DNA of 64,000 bases from Virgibacillus sp. 7505 (GCF_002272135.1 NZ_NPBF01000035.1:1-64000), one strand, 5' to 3'; counted from the stretch's first letter, positions 16,889 through 25,790 are shown. Notes: generated from the letters alone by a model not told the origin. Numbers and translations: made by a program.

Positions 16889-17899
16889 TTACTGTAACGC
16901 CGCGATGTCATCCAGCACTTTCGCTATTTCCGGATTTTCCCGCCTTTCTTCGATCAGCGGCTGCACCAGTTCCTTGAATGGCTCCTGATCAAGCTCATTG
17001 AAGGTAACACCCATCTCATCCTCTGCTTTCTTGATGCTTTCTTCGATCAGCTGGTCCCAGCGCGCATTATGATTTTCCGAAGAAATCGCTGCTGATTCCT
17101 CGACAGCCTGCTGCTGCTCCGGGCTCAGACTATTCCACGTCTTCTCACTCATAATGAGGAAATCAGGAATTCGCGTATGTTCGTCGTAAGAAAAGTATTT
17201 GGCTACCTCGCCATGGTTCGCATCCGTAAGGGCAATCGGACTGCTCTCCGCTCCGTCTATGACACCTTGCTGCAGCCCTGTATAGACTTCCGGCGCAGGA
17301 AGCGGTGTAGGGGACGCTCCCAGCAGCTCCATCGTCCGGATTGATGTTGTATTCGTCATCGTACGTATTTTCAGTCCATGCAGGTCTTCCGGCTTCTGAA
17401 TTGGCGTGTCTGCTGTATAGAAACTCCTTGCCCCTGCATCGTAATAAGCGATACCATGCAGACCAATGGATTCCAGTTCTTCATAAAGGTCTTTTACAAT
17501 ATCGGATGCCATAACTCGTTTAAAATGCTCTTCATCCTCAAATACATATGGCAAACTGAATACGGAGAAATCGGAATAGAAGCTCTCCAGTACACCGCCA
17601 TTTACTTTAGCCATGTCGACTACTCCATTCTGGACAAGCTCCAGCATTACCCTCTCGTCACCAAGACCGCCTTCGGTATAAATATCCGTTGTCAGCACAC
17701 CGTCAGTGCGCTTCTCCAGCTCCCCGCTGAATTCCTCCAGACTCGCATAAACCGGACTATTCGGGTTATGGATGTGCCCCATCGTCAGCTTCCTCGTCTC
17801 CTGGCCCGCAGCATCTGTAGCAGGAGCGACAACCATCAGCACACCTATTCCAAGCAGCAAAACAGCAAGAATTAGCCACGTCGTTTTCGCTCGATTCAT
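16889..17899 (-). CDS. dctP: TRAP transporter solute-binding protein DctP
   Basis: A 336-residue extracytoplasmic binding protein of the DctP family. Residues 1-31 are a hydrophobic membrane anchor or signal peptide ending near APATDAAG; no lipobox Cys is present, so it is probably anchored by the uncleaved helix or cleaved by signal peptidase I. The conserved Arg that binds the carboxylate of TRAP ligands sits in LHGLKIRTMTNTTSIRTMELL, and PTPLPAPEVYTGLQQGVIDGAE follows. Such proteins bind acidic substrates (uronates, aldonates, dicarboxylates), which suggests that this locus imports a sugar acid. Confidence 0.93.
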   Translation of the reverse strand: MNRAKTTWLILAVLLLGIGVLMVVAPATDAAGQETRKLTMGHIHNPNSPVYASLEEFSGELEKRTDGVLTTDIYTEGGLGDERVMLELVQNGVVDMAKVNGGVLESFYSDFSVFSLPYVFEDEEHFKRVMASDIVKDLYEELESIGLHGIAYYDAGARSFYTADTPIQKPEDLHGLKIRTMTNTTSIRTMELLGASPTPLPAPEVYTGLQQGVIDGAESSPIALTDANHGEVAKYFSYDEHTRIPDFLIMSEKTWNSLSPEQQQAVEESAAISSENHNARWDQLIEESIKKAEDEMGVTFNELDQEPFKELVQPLIEERRENPEIAKVLDDIAALQ

Positions 17900-17920
17900 G
17901 TTTCACCCTCCACAAGGTAT

Positions 17921-17936
17921 TATAAAGCGCTTACAA
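17921..17936 (-). promoter_or_regulatory. cre-like site before dctP
   Basis: On the minus strand TTGTAAGCGCTTTATA fits the CcpA catabolite site WTGNAANCGNWNNCW with one mismatch. It lies 22 bp upstream of the dctP start, in the only sizeable gap (61 bp) between the enzyme genes and the transporter genes. Confidence 0.6.
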
Positions 17937-17960
17937 ATATCAGCATTCGACTGGGTGTGA

Positions 17961-19151
17961 TCAGACGCTCCCTTTCTGGAGTGTCAGGATCACATCAGCC
18001 TTTTTAGCCGGCTTGCTCCAAGGTATCTGTAATTCATAAGGCAGTTTACCACTCATAAAACATGCATTCATCGTCTGCTCTAAATCGATAACGGTTTTAA
18101 GATTTCCGGCTGTCTGTTTGATTGTTTCTTTAGGGAAAGGCTGCCCAGCCGCAATATTCTGGTGCAGTGCCTCAATAATCGATGCGTGGCCAAGCGCTGT
18201 TTCATATGTGCATGGAATATCCCGTCCATCTGTAAGTGCAGCGATGCAATAATCCAATTTATCCAGATGATTGGTCTGCGGATTTCCATAGATTCTTTCC
18301 TGACCATCCTCTGTATACGCTGTGATGATGCCTTGATTGAGATTGCAATCATATACGATATAGCCTTTTTCAAAAGTGTACAAGAATTGGGGTCCTTGCT
18401 CTGTTGCTGTTGCATGCGATCCATAAAAGAGCAGCTCACACCCAGATTCCGTATGCATGCGAATTGCACATGTATCAAAGGTTTCGATATCATTGGCTCG
18501 ATACAACTCAGCTTCCAGACGTTTGATATGCACCGTTTCCTGGAGCTCATGCCCGAGCATGTAAAGCATATTATGGATGAAGTGAGCAGCGGCATTATTG
18601 GCTACACTATCCCGAATTTGCCGTCCATCCGGCGCCATCAGTTTGCCCGACCAAGCCGAACGGGAAAAATATGCTTCATTCCGCGGCCACAGCACCAATG
18701 TTTTCAGCTGCTTCGGCTTTCCATAGAGTCCCTTCCGGATATCTTCCTTAAGCTCCAAGATTGGAGCAGTGAACGACCAGTTGAAGCCAATAGCAGCCCA
18801 CTTTCCGGATTCAGAGATTGCATACTCCCATTTCACTTGATCCCGCATATCGGCAAAAATCGGCTTTTCACAAAGCACATTTGAGCCATGTCGAAGCGCG
18901 GATAGTGCTTGCTCTGTGTGCAGATGAATAGGGGTGGCAATGATGGCTAAATCCGCTCGGTTGTATTGATAGAAAGCGTCCACCGCAGAAAATATCGGAA
19001 TCCCGCGCTGCTTTACTTTTTCCAGCAGACTGCTTCTTTCTGGATGGATTTCCACGATTCCGGCGAATGTGATGTCCTCCCGCTCCAGCAATGCATCCAA
19101 GTAATGCTCCCCATATCCATTCATTCCGATTAAAACGACTGCTTGCTTCAT
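17961..19151 (-). CDS. Gfo/Idh/MocA family oxidoreductase (third of three)
   Basis: A 396-residue NAD(P)-dependent sugar or cyclitol dehydrogenase. The Rossmann fold starts QAVVLIGMNGYGEHYLDALL, and the cofactor-loop motif LCEKPIFAD carries the conserved EKP lysine. The C-terminal half is the family beta-sheet domain. Start at 19151 overlaps the stop of the preceding gene by 4 bp (ATGA) and follows GGTGGGGG; the frame open to 19265 lies inside that gene. Probably oxidises or reduces a hydroxyl of the imported sugar acid. Partner of two more enzymes of the same family in the operon. Confidence 0.9.
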   Translation of the reverse strand: MKQAVVLIGMNGYGEHYLDALLEREDITFAGIVEIHPERSSLLEKVKQRGIPIFSAVDAFYQYNRADLAIIATPIHLHTEQALSALRHGSNVLCEKPIFADMRDQVKWEYAISESGKWAAIGFNWSFTAPILELKEDIRKGLYGKPKQLKTLVLWPRNEAYFSRSAWSGKLMAPDGRQIRDSVANNAAAHFIHNMLYMLGHELQETVHIKRLEAELYRANDIETFDTCAIRMHTESGCELLFYGSHATATEQGPQFLYTFEKGYIVYDCNLNQGIITAYTEDGQERIYGNPQTNHLDKLDYCIAALTDGRDIPCTYETALGHASIIEALHQNIAAGQPFPKETIKQTAGNLKTVIDLEQTMNACFMSGKLPYELQIPWSKPAKKADVILTLQKGSV

Positions 19152-20242
19152 TGCTTTTCCCCCACCTTTGTCAGGCTGATTGCCTGCTCCTGTGCTTGGA
19201 TAGCCAGAGCCGCTGCCTGGAAAGTATGCTCCTGACTCATCGCTGTTTCCGTTCCCTGCTGACAATCAGTAATCAATTGTCTGAAATACGGAACTCCTAC
19301 CCTTCCCTTAGCCGAGAAATACACTTCCTCCCGATCCGTCACCACATACAGATGTTCTCCTTCTGCCGAGCGAGCCACATCCGTGTATTTTCGCAGTTCC
19401 ACATACCCGTTTGTGCCGTGCAGCACCGTTCTTCCGTCTCCCCAGACCCGAAGTCCATCGGGCGTGAACCAATCGACACGGAAATATTGGCTGACTCCTG
19501 TATTGGTAACAAGTGTTGCGTCACCGAAATCCTGCCAGGAACCATATTGCGGATGAGCATAATTCGCCACCTTGCTATGCAGTACCTCTGCTTCTTTACT
19601 TCTCGTATAATGAAGCAGCTGCTCAATTTGATGGCTGCCGATATCACATAAAATACCGCCATTTTTCTGCGGATCGAAAAACCAATCCGGCCTTGTGTCT
19701 GCCTGGAGTCGGTGAGGCCCCGAACCAGTAAGCTGGAATAAATCTCCGATCAGCCCCTCTTGTATAATGTTATCTGCCAGCAGGGCTGCCTCCACAGCCA
19801 ATCGCTCACTATAAAACACCGCCCATTTTTTTCCTGTACGGCGCACCGCTTCCTCTGCCGCATGCAATTGAGCCATTGTCGTAAAAGGCGCCTTTGCGGA
19901 AAGGAAATGCTTGTTGTGCTCCAATACTTGAATGCCTAAAGCCCCGCGCTCGGATGGCACAATGCTGGTTACAATCAAATCAACCTCGCTATGCAGGATT
20001 TGGGACAGCTCTGAGACAACTTCTCCTGTTTGAAATCTATGTTGAAGGGCATTTGCCTGATTTGGATTTCGATCATAGATGTGCATAAGCTTTGCCCCTG
20101 CATCCAAGAGACCTTGCACCATACTGTAAATATGCGGATGATCCAGACCCGCAGCAGAAAAAATGAAAGGTGCTGTTATCTGAGTGTCAGCAACTGTTGC
20201 AGCTTCTTGAGCTAGCTCCTCCAATTGATTCAGCAGTGCCAT
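19148..20242 (-). CDS. Gfo/Idh/MocA family oxidoreductase with altered EKP motif (second of three)
   Basis: A 364-residue protein. After an N-terminal extension of about 24 residues the Rossmann strand is FIFSAAGLDHPHIYSMVQGL. The usual EKP motif is replaced by SAKAPFTT: the lysine is kept but Glu and the position after Lys are changed. The catalytic region GGILCDIGSHQIEQLLHYT keeps the conserved Asp and His of the family, so activity is plausible. It may act on an intermediate produced by its paralogues. Four-base overlap with the downstream gene, 15 bp after the isomerase gene. Confidence 0.88.
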   Translation of the reverse strand: MALLNQLEELAQEAATVADTQITAPFIFSAAGLDHPHIYSMVQGLLDAGAKLMHIYDRNPNQANALQHRFQTGEVVSELSQILHSEVDLIVTSIVPSERGALGIQVLEHNKHFLSAKAPFTTMAQLHAAEEAVRRTGKKWAVFYSERLAVEAALLADNIIQEGLIGDLFQLTGSGPHRLQADTRPDWFFDPQKNGGILCDIGSHQIEQLLHYTRSKEAEVLHSKVANYAHPQYGSWQDFGDATLVTNTGVSQYFRVDWFTPDGLRVWGDGRTVLHGTNGYVELRKYTDVARSAEGEHLYVVTDREEVYFSAKGRVGVPYFRQLITDCQQGTETAMSQEHTFQAAALAIQAQEQAISLTKVGEKQ

Positions 20243-20257
20243 TTATCAGCTCTCCTT

Positions 20258-21076
20258 TTATACATGTTCCTGGTAGCAGCGCTTCATTTGATGAAGCACC
20301 TCATCGCCTGGCTGATCCCAAATCTCCTGATTGATGATTTCTACTTCGATCGGGCCCTGATAGCCTGCTTCCTCCACCATGCTGCGCATCTCGCGCAAAT
20401 TGATGACGCCTTCGCCCATCATGGCTCGCCCTTTGAACATATCCTTCATCGGCACCTTCCAATCTGATACATGGAAGCCGAGTATCTTACCCTTAGCCCG
20501 ATCAATCTGGGGACGGAGCTCTGGATCCCACCATACGTGGAAGGCATCTACCACAACTCCAAGATGCTCGGATTGCAGCTTCTCTGCCAGAGTGTTGGCC
20601 TGCCCCAATGTATTGATGACAGAACGATCTGCTGCATACATCGGGTGAAGCGGCTCAATGCCAAGCTTTACACCTAGATCCTCCGCATATGGAAGGATAG
20701 CTTCTATCCCTGCCTCCACCCAATGACGAGCCTTGGCGATATCTTTATCCGAAGCCGGACCACATACAAGCACCAGCACATCTGTCCCCAATGCCTTCGC
20801 ATCTTCTATTGCCCGTTTGTTATCATCTATTCGCAGCTGCCTCTCCCGCTCTGTAGCTGCCGGAAACATTCCGCCGCGGCAAAGACTTGACACTCGAAGG
20901 CCGTATTCCGTTAACAATTTTTTCGCTTCTTTTACACCTATTTCTTCCAGCTTATGCCTCCATATGGATATCCAATGAATATCATGACGGGCACAGCCTT
21001 GGATTGCTTCGGTCAGCGACCAGTTTTCTGTCGTAATCTGATTGAGACTGAGAAACTGCAGATCCGCTTTTGTCAT
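20258..21076 (-). CDS. Sugar phosphate isomerase/epimerase family TIM-barrel protein
   Basis: A 272-residue member of the AP-endonuclease-2/xylose-isomerase-like TIM barrels. Metal ligands can be read as Glu in KLGIEPLHP, Asp in GVVVDAFHVWWDP, His in ILGFHVSDWKVP and Glu in GPIEVEII. Such proteins isomerise, epimerise or carry out elimination/hydration on keto-sugars, and two such enzymes work with Gfo/Idh/MocA dehydrogenases in the published levoglucosan (LgdA-LgdB1-LgdB2-LgdC) pathway. The start overlaps the DUF993 stop by 4 bp. Confidence 0.9.
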   Translation of the reverse strand: MTKADLQFLSLNQITTENWSLTEAIQGCARHDIHWISIWRHKLEEIGVKEAKKLLTEYGLRVSSLCRGGMFPAATERERQLRIDDNKRAIEDAKALGTDVLVLVCGPASDKDIAKARHWVEAGIEAILPYAEDLGVKLGIEPLHPMYAADRSVINTLGQANTLAEKLQSEHLGVVVDAFHVWWDPELRPQIDRAKGKILGFHVSDWKVPMKDMFKGRAMMGEGVINLREMRSMVEEAGYQGPIEVEIINQEIWDQPGDEVLHQMKRCYQEHV

Positions 21077-22248
21077 GACATCACCTTCTGTTCGATACCA
21101 GCCAGCTTCAATACGAGCTGCATCCGTTCTGCTGCAAGTTCCGGGTCCACGAGGACTCCCGCTTGATCAGCCAGTCTGAATAGCTCACTCAAATGAAGAA
21201 CCGACCTTGCTCCTTCTGCACCGCCAATCATCCGGAAATGTGATTGATACCCATTCAAATATGCCAGGAAAACAACGCCTGTTTTGTAGGCGTACGTTGG
21301 TGTCTCAAAGATGTGCCTGGAAAGCGGCACTGTCTTATCGAAGATTTCCCGGTATCGGTCAAGATCTTCTGCATCAAGTGCCCGCAGCGCCTCGGAAGCA
21401 GCTGGTGCAATTGCATCAAAGATACCGAGCAACGCATGGCTATACCGCTCTCCATCACCTTGGATCAGCTCTGGGTAATTAAAATCATCTCCTGTATACA
21501 TCCGAACCGAAGCAGGAAGCTTCGCTCTCATTTCGATTTCCTTGTCCTTATCGAGTAAAGAGATTTTAATTCCGTCAATCTTCCCTTCATACTGATGGAT
21601 CAGTTCCAGACAGTCGTCCATCGCACGGCTGATCGTTTCCGATCCCCAGTAACCTGTCAATTTCGGGTCAAACATTGGCCCGAGCCAATGGAGGATCACC
21701 GGCTTTTTCACTCCGCTAAGCACATGCCCGTAAACATCCTTGTAATCCGCTGCCGATCGTGCACTGGCAGCCAGCGCGCGGCTTGCCATCAGGATGATCC
21801 GGCTTCCGGTACCCTCGACGAATGCGCACTGCTCTTCGTAAGCCTGCTTAATCTCTGACGTCGTAAACGAACTGTCAGCCGGCAAATGATCCGTCCCTGC
21901 ACCAGAAGCGAGCAACACATTCTCTTTTTTCGCTTCCTCTGCACTTATGGAAATCAGTTCCTTCGCCATCTCATATGTGAGTCCCATGCCTCGCTGTGCC
22001 GTATCCATAGCCTCTGCCACACCGAAACCAAGCTTCCACAATGCTTTCCGATAATTCAATGTTGCTTCCCAATCAATTGCCCCTCCTAAGATAGGATGTG
22101 CTTCAGATTGTGCATCCGCAACAACGTGAGCAGCAGAATAGGCTGTCCTTGTCCGGAAAGTTCCTTCTATCGGATAGGTTGAAGCTGAATGGACTAGTGT
22201 GTACGCCTCCAATGAACGACCTTGCGTTGGTAAAAGAATCGTTGTCAT
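21073..22248 (-). CDS. DUF993 family protein (dihydrodipicolinate synthase-like TIM barrel)
   Basis: A 391-residue protein of the DUF993 family (PF06187), related to class I aldolases of the DHDPS type. Recognisable parts are GGAIDWEATLNYRKALWKLG near residue 50, LLASGAGTDHLPADS near 105 and VILHWLGPMFDPKLTGYWG near 185. A retro-aldol or lyase reaction on a sugar-acid intermediate is plausible from the fold, but no activity is established to my knowledge. I start it at 22248 (MTTILLPTQGRS), behind AAAGGGGG; the frame open to 22389 overlaps the upstream gene. Confidence 0.88.
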   Translation of the reverse strand: MTTILLPTQGRSLEAYTLVHSASTYPIEGTFRTRTAYSAAHVVADAQSEAHPILGGAIDWEATLNYRKALWKLGFGVAEAMDTAQRGMGLTYEMAKELISISAEEAKKENVLLASGAGTDHLPADSSFTTSEIKQAYEEQCAFVEGTGSRIILMASRALAASARSAADYKDVYGHVLSGVKKPVILHWLGPMFDPKLTGYWGSETISRAMDDCLELIHQYEGKIDGIKISLLDKDKEIEMRAKLPASVRMYTGDDFNYPELIQGDGERYSHALLGIFDAIAPAASEALRALDAEDLDRYREIFDKTVPLSRHIFETPTYAYKTGVVFLAYLNGYQSHFRMIGGAEGARSVLHLSELFRLADQAGVLVDPELAAERMQLVLKLAGIEQKVMS

Positions 22249-22261
22249 ACTGCTTCCCCCT

Positions 22262-23413
22262 TTATACTTCCAGACTCGGAACAGAGACCCACTTTTTCTC
22301 ACGCCATGCTTCCAGTCCCAGATCTGACAGCTGGGTCCCTTTCGCGCCCTCCAGCAAGTCCCACGGAAACGCAGCATCTTCTTCCACATGCTTCAAAAAT
22401 AGTTCCCATTGAATTTTGAATCCATTGTCATACGAACGATTCTCCGGCAATGTCTCCCACTGGGAACGGAAATCAATTGCATTAGGGATATCCGGATTCC
22501 ACACAGGCTTCGGTGTGGTGACACGATGCTGTACCTTGCAATCCCTAAGACCAGCCACCGCGCTTCCCAACGTCCCATCCACTTGGAAGGTAACCAGATC
22601 ATCCCGGTCGACTCTAGTCGTCCAAGAGGAGTTTGCCTGTACCACTATCCCGTTTTTAAGGGCAAAAATGGCATATGCCGCATCATCAGCTGTCGCTTTG
22701 TAGCGATTGCCTGCTTCATCCACCCGGTACGGGATATGAGTTGCTCCAAGACAAGTCAGGCTGTCAATTTCCCCAAAAAGATGATCGATGACATAACGCC
22801 AGTGTGCAAACATATCAACAATGATGCCGCCACCGTCTTCAGCTCGGTAATTCCAGCTCGGGCGCTGCGCTTCCTGCCAATCGCCTTCGAATACCCAATA
22901 GCCAAAATCCAGTTTTACGGATAGAATTTCCCCGAAGAAATCGCTGTCGATCAAATGCTTCAGCTTCAGCAATCCCGGCAAGAAAAGCTTATCTTGCACG
23001 ACCCCGTTTTTCACACCAGCCTCCCGTGCCAATCTAGCCAGTTCCAAGGAACCCTCTAAGCTTGTAGCAGTCGGCTTCTCGCAATAAATATGCTTACCTG
23101 CTTCAATTGCCTGATTGATACTTGCTTCCCTTCGATTCGTCGTTTGCGAATCAAAATAAATCAGGTTATAATCATCGGCCAAAGCCGCTTCCAAATCAGT
23201 ACTGTATCGCTCTACACTATTTTCCCGGGCAAGCTTCGCAAGCTTTTCTTCATTCCGTCCAACAAGAATCGGATCCGGCAGCAGACGGTCTCCATTCGAA
23301 AGCAGCACACCGCCTTCTGCGCGGATTGCCGCAATGGACCGGATTAGATGCTGATTTGTTCCCATTCTGCCTGTTACACCGTTCATGATTATCCCAATTT
23401 TCTTCGTCGCCAT
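22262..23413 (-). CDS. Gfo/Idh/MocA family oxidoreductase (first of three)
   Basis: A 383-residue NAD(P)-dependent dehydrogenase. The N-terminus IGIIMNGVTGRMGTNQHLIR is the nucleotide-binding strand, HIYCEKPTATS carries the EKP motif, and GGGIIVDMFAHWRYVIDHLF holds the catalytic Asp/His region. First gene of the operon, 87 bp after the AraC gene; start at 23413 chosen for GGGAGGCG upstream and the family N-terminus. A cre-like site and a TATACT -10 lie just upstream. Confidence 0.9.
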   Translation of the reverse strand: MATKKIGIIMNGVTGRMGTNQHLIRSIAAIRAEGGVLLSNGDRLLPDPILVGRNEEKLAKLARENSVERYSTDLEAALADDYNLIYFDSQTTNRREASINQAIEAGKHIYCEKPTATSLEGSLELARLAREAGVKNGVVQDKLFLPGLLKLKHLIDSDFFGEILSVKLDFGYWVFEGDWQEAQRPSWNYRAEDGGGIIVDMFAHWRYVIDHLFGEIDSLTCLGATHIPYRVDEAGNRYKATADDAAYAIFALKNGIVVQANSSWTTRVDRDDLVTFQVDGTLGSAVAGLRDCKVQHRVTTPKPVWNPDIPNAIDFRSQWETLPENRSYDNGFKIQWELFLKHVEEDAAFPWDLLEGAKGTQLSDLGLEAWREKKWVSVPSLEV

Positions 23414-23444
23414 ACTTACGCCTCCCATTATCCATATTAAGGAT

Positions 23445-23466
23445 AGTATAAGTAAAGCGTTTACAT
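23445..23466 (-). promoter_or_regulatory. Promoter region with cre-like site before the sugar operon
   Basis: On the minus strand ATGTAAACGCTTTACT (23466-23451) abuts a -10 TATACT (23450-23445). It shares TGTAARCGCTTTA with the site at 17921-17936. It matches the CcpA consensus with two deviations, and a LacI-type operator is the alternative. A protein bound here would sit in the -35/-10 spacer. Confidence 0.5.
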
Positions 23467-23499
23467 TTTTCTTATCATTCTTTTCTGATATTCTCAATT

Positions 23500-24282
23500 T
23501 CAGAAATCATCCGTTGTGCGCCGATAGACATTCGGCGTTACACCGACATATTTTTTAAAGACACGATAAAATGTCGAGACAGCTTCAAACCCAACTTCAA
23601 AGCAGATGGAAACAATTTCCCTATCGGACTCACGCAGCATTTTCTTCACCTTAAGCAGCCTTACCTCCGTCAGGAACTGATAAGGAGTCGTATCATACAT
23701 TTCTTTGAATATCTGATTCATATAACGGCTGCTTACACCAGCTTTGGCTGCAACTTCTTCCATACTGGCAATCTCAAAATATCGTGTTTCCAGGTGATGC
23801 TTGAGCCACCTTGCACGTCTCGTATTTGTATCCTGTGTCGTATCTTCCTGCTGCATGATTGCAAGCTGATAAAGTACTTGAGCAAGCAAGAGCTTCAGCC
23901 CCATCGCATGAATCGGATGGTTCTGTGATTGTTCGAATAGCATCTTCCGCAGCAGCTGACGGATCTCACTGCTTTCGAACAGAGATAGGTTCAAGGTGCG
24001 CGATACTGCGAATACTGGTTCAACGAGATAAGAAACGACATCGTCCGTTAATTGACGGATATCGAATTCCAATACGAGCACCGTCATCTTCGAATGAGCT
24101 TGGATCGCATGCTCTGTATGAGGAGAGATTAGCACGATGCTGTCACGATGCAGTTTCTGGCTCCTGGTATCCAATTCACATTTCCCTTCGCCATCCAGGA
24201 AATAAAGCAGCTGATGGGTGTCATGCTGATGCCTGGCAACCTCATTCTTTTCCTGATGCTTATTTTCATAAAGTCTGATCAT
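23500..24282 (-). CDS. AraC family transcriptional regulator
   Basis: A 260-residue regulator. Residues about 10-90 form the AraC-type cupin sensor (HQHDTHQLLYFLDGEGKCEL). Residues 160-258 carry two helix-turn-helix motifs, MEEVAAKAGVSSRYMNQIFK and SICFEVGFEAVSTFYRVFKK, followed by the usual GVTPNVYRR end. It directly precedes the Gfo/DUF993/TRAP operon in the same direction, so it is most likely its substrate-responsive activator. Some members act in both directions; no separate operator was identified. Confidence 0.9.
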   Translation of the reverse strand: MIRLYENKHQEKNEVARHQHDTHQLLYFLDGEGKCELDTRSQKLHRDSIVLISPHTEHAIQAHSKMTVLVLEFDIRQLTDDVVSYLVEPVFAVSRTLNLSLFESSEIRQLLRKMLFEQSQNHPIHAMGLKLLLAQVLYQLAIMQQEDTTQDTNTRRARWLKHHLETRYFEIASMEEVAAKAGVSSRYMNQIFKEMYDTTPYQFLTEVRLLKVKKMLRESDREIVSICFEVGFEAVSTFYRVFKKYVGVTPNVYRRTTDDF

Positions 24283-24310
24283 CTTGATTTGTTTACCTCC
24301 AATAAAAAAA

Positions 24311-24339
24311 GACCGGGATGCATAAGAGGCATCCCGGCC
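24311..24339 (-). terminator. Intrinsic terminator of the CNNM/CorC gene
   Basis: GACCGGGATGC and GCATCCCGGCC form an 11-bp stem with a 7-nt loop. On the minus strand a long T-run follows. It separates the CNNM gene from the araC-type gene. Confidence 0.92.
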
Positions 24340-24361
24340 TTTCTTTTTTTATTCACGATTC

Positions 24362-25690
24362 TTAAGCTTCCAGCCTCGGAAGCTGTTCTTGTTCCAGGAT
24401 GCGCAGTTCAATCTTAAGGATCTGATGGTTATCCATTTCGATAACCTCCCACTCATTTCCTGCTACATCCACAACAGTGGTTTGAGAATCTACGTCGTCA
24501 TTTTTGACGAAAATCCAGCCGCCGATCGTATCAACGTCTTCTCGATTGTCAAACACAGAGCCGAATTGATCCTCTAAATCATCCAGCAGTACACGACCAT
24601 TGATATGATACGTACGATCAGACACTTCCTGGATATCCGGCACTTCATCTTCATCGAATTCGTCATGGATCTCCCCGACGATCTCTTCCAGAATGTCCTC
24701 CATCGTCAGAATACCTGCGGTTCCACCGTATTCATCCACTACGAGTGCAATATGCACGCGTTCTGTCTGCATCTTCAAAAGAGCATCCTGCAGGGAGGTT
24801 CCTTCATGGATAAGCGGCAGCTCATGGATGAAGTTAGGCAGGCTTTGTCTTCTGCCCGCTGCAAAATCCGTAAGCATTTCCTTCACATTGACGAAACCGA
24901 TGATATGGTCTTTATCTCCATCCTCTGTCACAAGGTAACGTGTGAACTGATGTTCATCGATGATCTCGATCACTTCTGCAGCTGTCATGGATTTCTCCAA
25001 GGTGACCACTTGTGTCCGCGGCACCATGATATCCTTCGCCACACGTTCGTCGAATGTAAAAATATTTTCCATATAACTAAGTTCTGTTTTGTTGATTTCA
25101 CCACTTTGATAACTTTGCGTCATGATGATGCGCAATTCCTCTTCCGAGTGTGCTGATTCATGCGCAGCCGGCTTCACGCCGAACAACTTCAGAAATACAC
25201 GCGCAGAACCATTCAGTAAATAAATGAACGGAGCCATCAGCTTACCAAACCAATACAGAGGCGGACCTAGAATTAAAGTCAATTGCTCTGTGTACTGGAT
25301 TGCCAGTGTTTTTGGCGCCAATTCCCCAATCACAACATGCAAGAAAGTGACCGACGCAAAAGCAATGGCGTAGGAAAGCAAGGTGGAAACAGATTCAGAC
25401 AATCCTAAATCATTGAACAGCGGGTGTAGTATTTTCTCTACTGTAGGCTCACCTAACGCACCTAATACAAGCGCCGTTACAGTGATACCCAGCTGACAGG
25501 CTGACAAGTAATAATCAAGATTATTCACTAGCTTACTGACAATGATTGCCCGTTTATTCCCTTCCGCAACAAGCTGGTCGATCCGGGACATACGTACCTT
25601 CACGACTGAAAACTCTGCACCTACGAAAAAGGCCGTAAAAATGATGAATAACACTACTAAACTTAAATTAATGACTATTGATGGGTCCAA
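24362..25690 (-). CDS. CNNM/CBS-pair/CorC membrane protein (hemolysin C family, MpfA/YhdP-like)
   Basis: A 442-residue protein. Residues 1-195 are the CNNM transmembrane domain (AEFSVVKVRMSRIDQLV, HVVIGELAPKTLAIQ). Next come two CBS repeats (IMVPRTQVVTLEKSMTAAEV and LALVVDEYGGTAGILTMED-like IALVVDEYGGTAGILTMEDI) and a C-terminal CorC_HlyC domain (DTIGGWIF). In B. subtilis the relative MpfA protects against Mg2+ overload and is thought to export Mg2+. It lies 178 bp downstream of the Spo0M-like gene and may be reached by the Mn2+-riboswitch transcript, although a terminator-like hairpin stands in the gap. Confidence 0.92.
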   Translation of the reverse strand: MDPSIVINLSLVVLFIIFTAFFVGAEFSVVKVRMSRIDQLVAEGNKRAIIVSKLVNNLDYYLSACQLGITVTALVLGALGEPTVEKILHPLFNDLGLSESVSTLLSYAIAFASVTFLHVVIGELAPKTLAIQYTEQLTLILGPPLYWFGKLMAPFIYLLNGSARVFLKLFGVKPAAHESAHSEEELRIIMTQSYQSGEINKTELSYMENIFTFDERVAKDIMVPRTQVVTLEKSMTAAEVIEIIDEHQFTRYLVTEDGDKDHIIGFVNVKEMLTDFAAGRRQSLPNFIHELPLIHEGTSLQDALLKMQTERVHIALVVDEYGGTAGILTMEDILEEIVGEIHDEFDEDEVPDIQEVSDRTYHINGRVLLDDLEDQFGSVFDNREDVDTIGGWIFVKNDDVDSQTTVVDVAGNEWEVIEMDNHQILKIELRILEQEQLPRLEA

Positions 25691-25764
25691 TTAATTCCCT
25701 TCTTTGAATGAAGGGACTCACCTCGCTTATTTGTTTGATAGTTTACAAGCAGATTAATAAAATA

Positions 25765-25790
25765 GCTGCGACACCTCGACGAGGAGCAGC
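25765..25790 (-). terminator. Hairpin in the gap between Spo0M-like and CNNM genes
   Basis: GCTGC (25765-25769) pairs with GCAGC (25786-25790), enclosing the inner stem CCTC-GAC-GAGG. On the minus strand TATTTTATT follows, so it may be a weak or partial terminator. I tested the gap for a ykoK (M-box) riboswitch and do not see one. Confidence 0.4.

Noticed and set aside
18162-18884. 240-codon plus-strand open frame inside the third Gfo/Idh/MocA gene
   Set aside because: Opposite-strand shadow of a gene with clear family motifs; no ribosome site or family resemblance.
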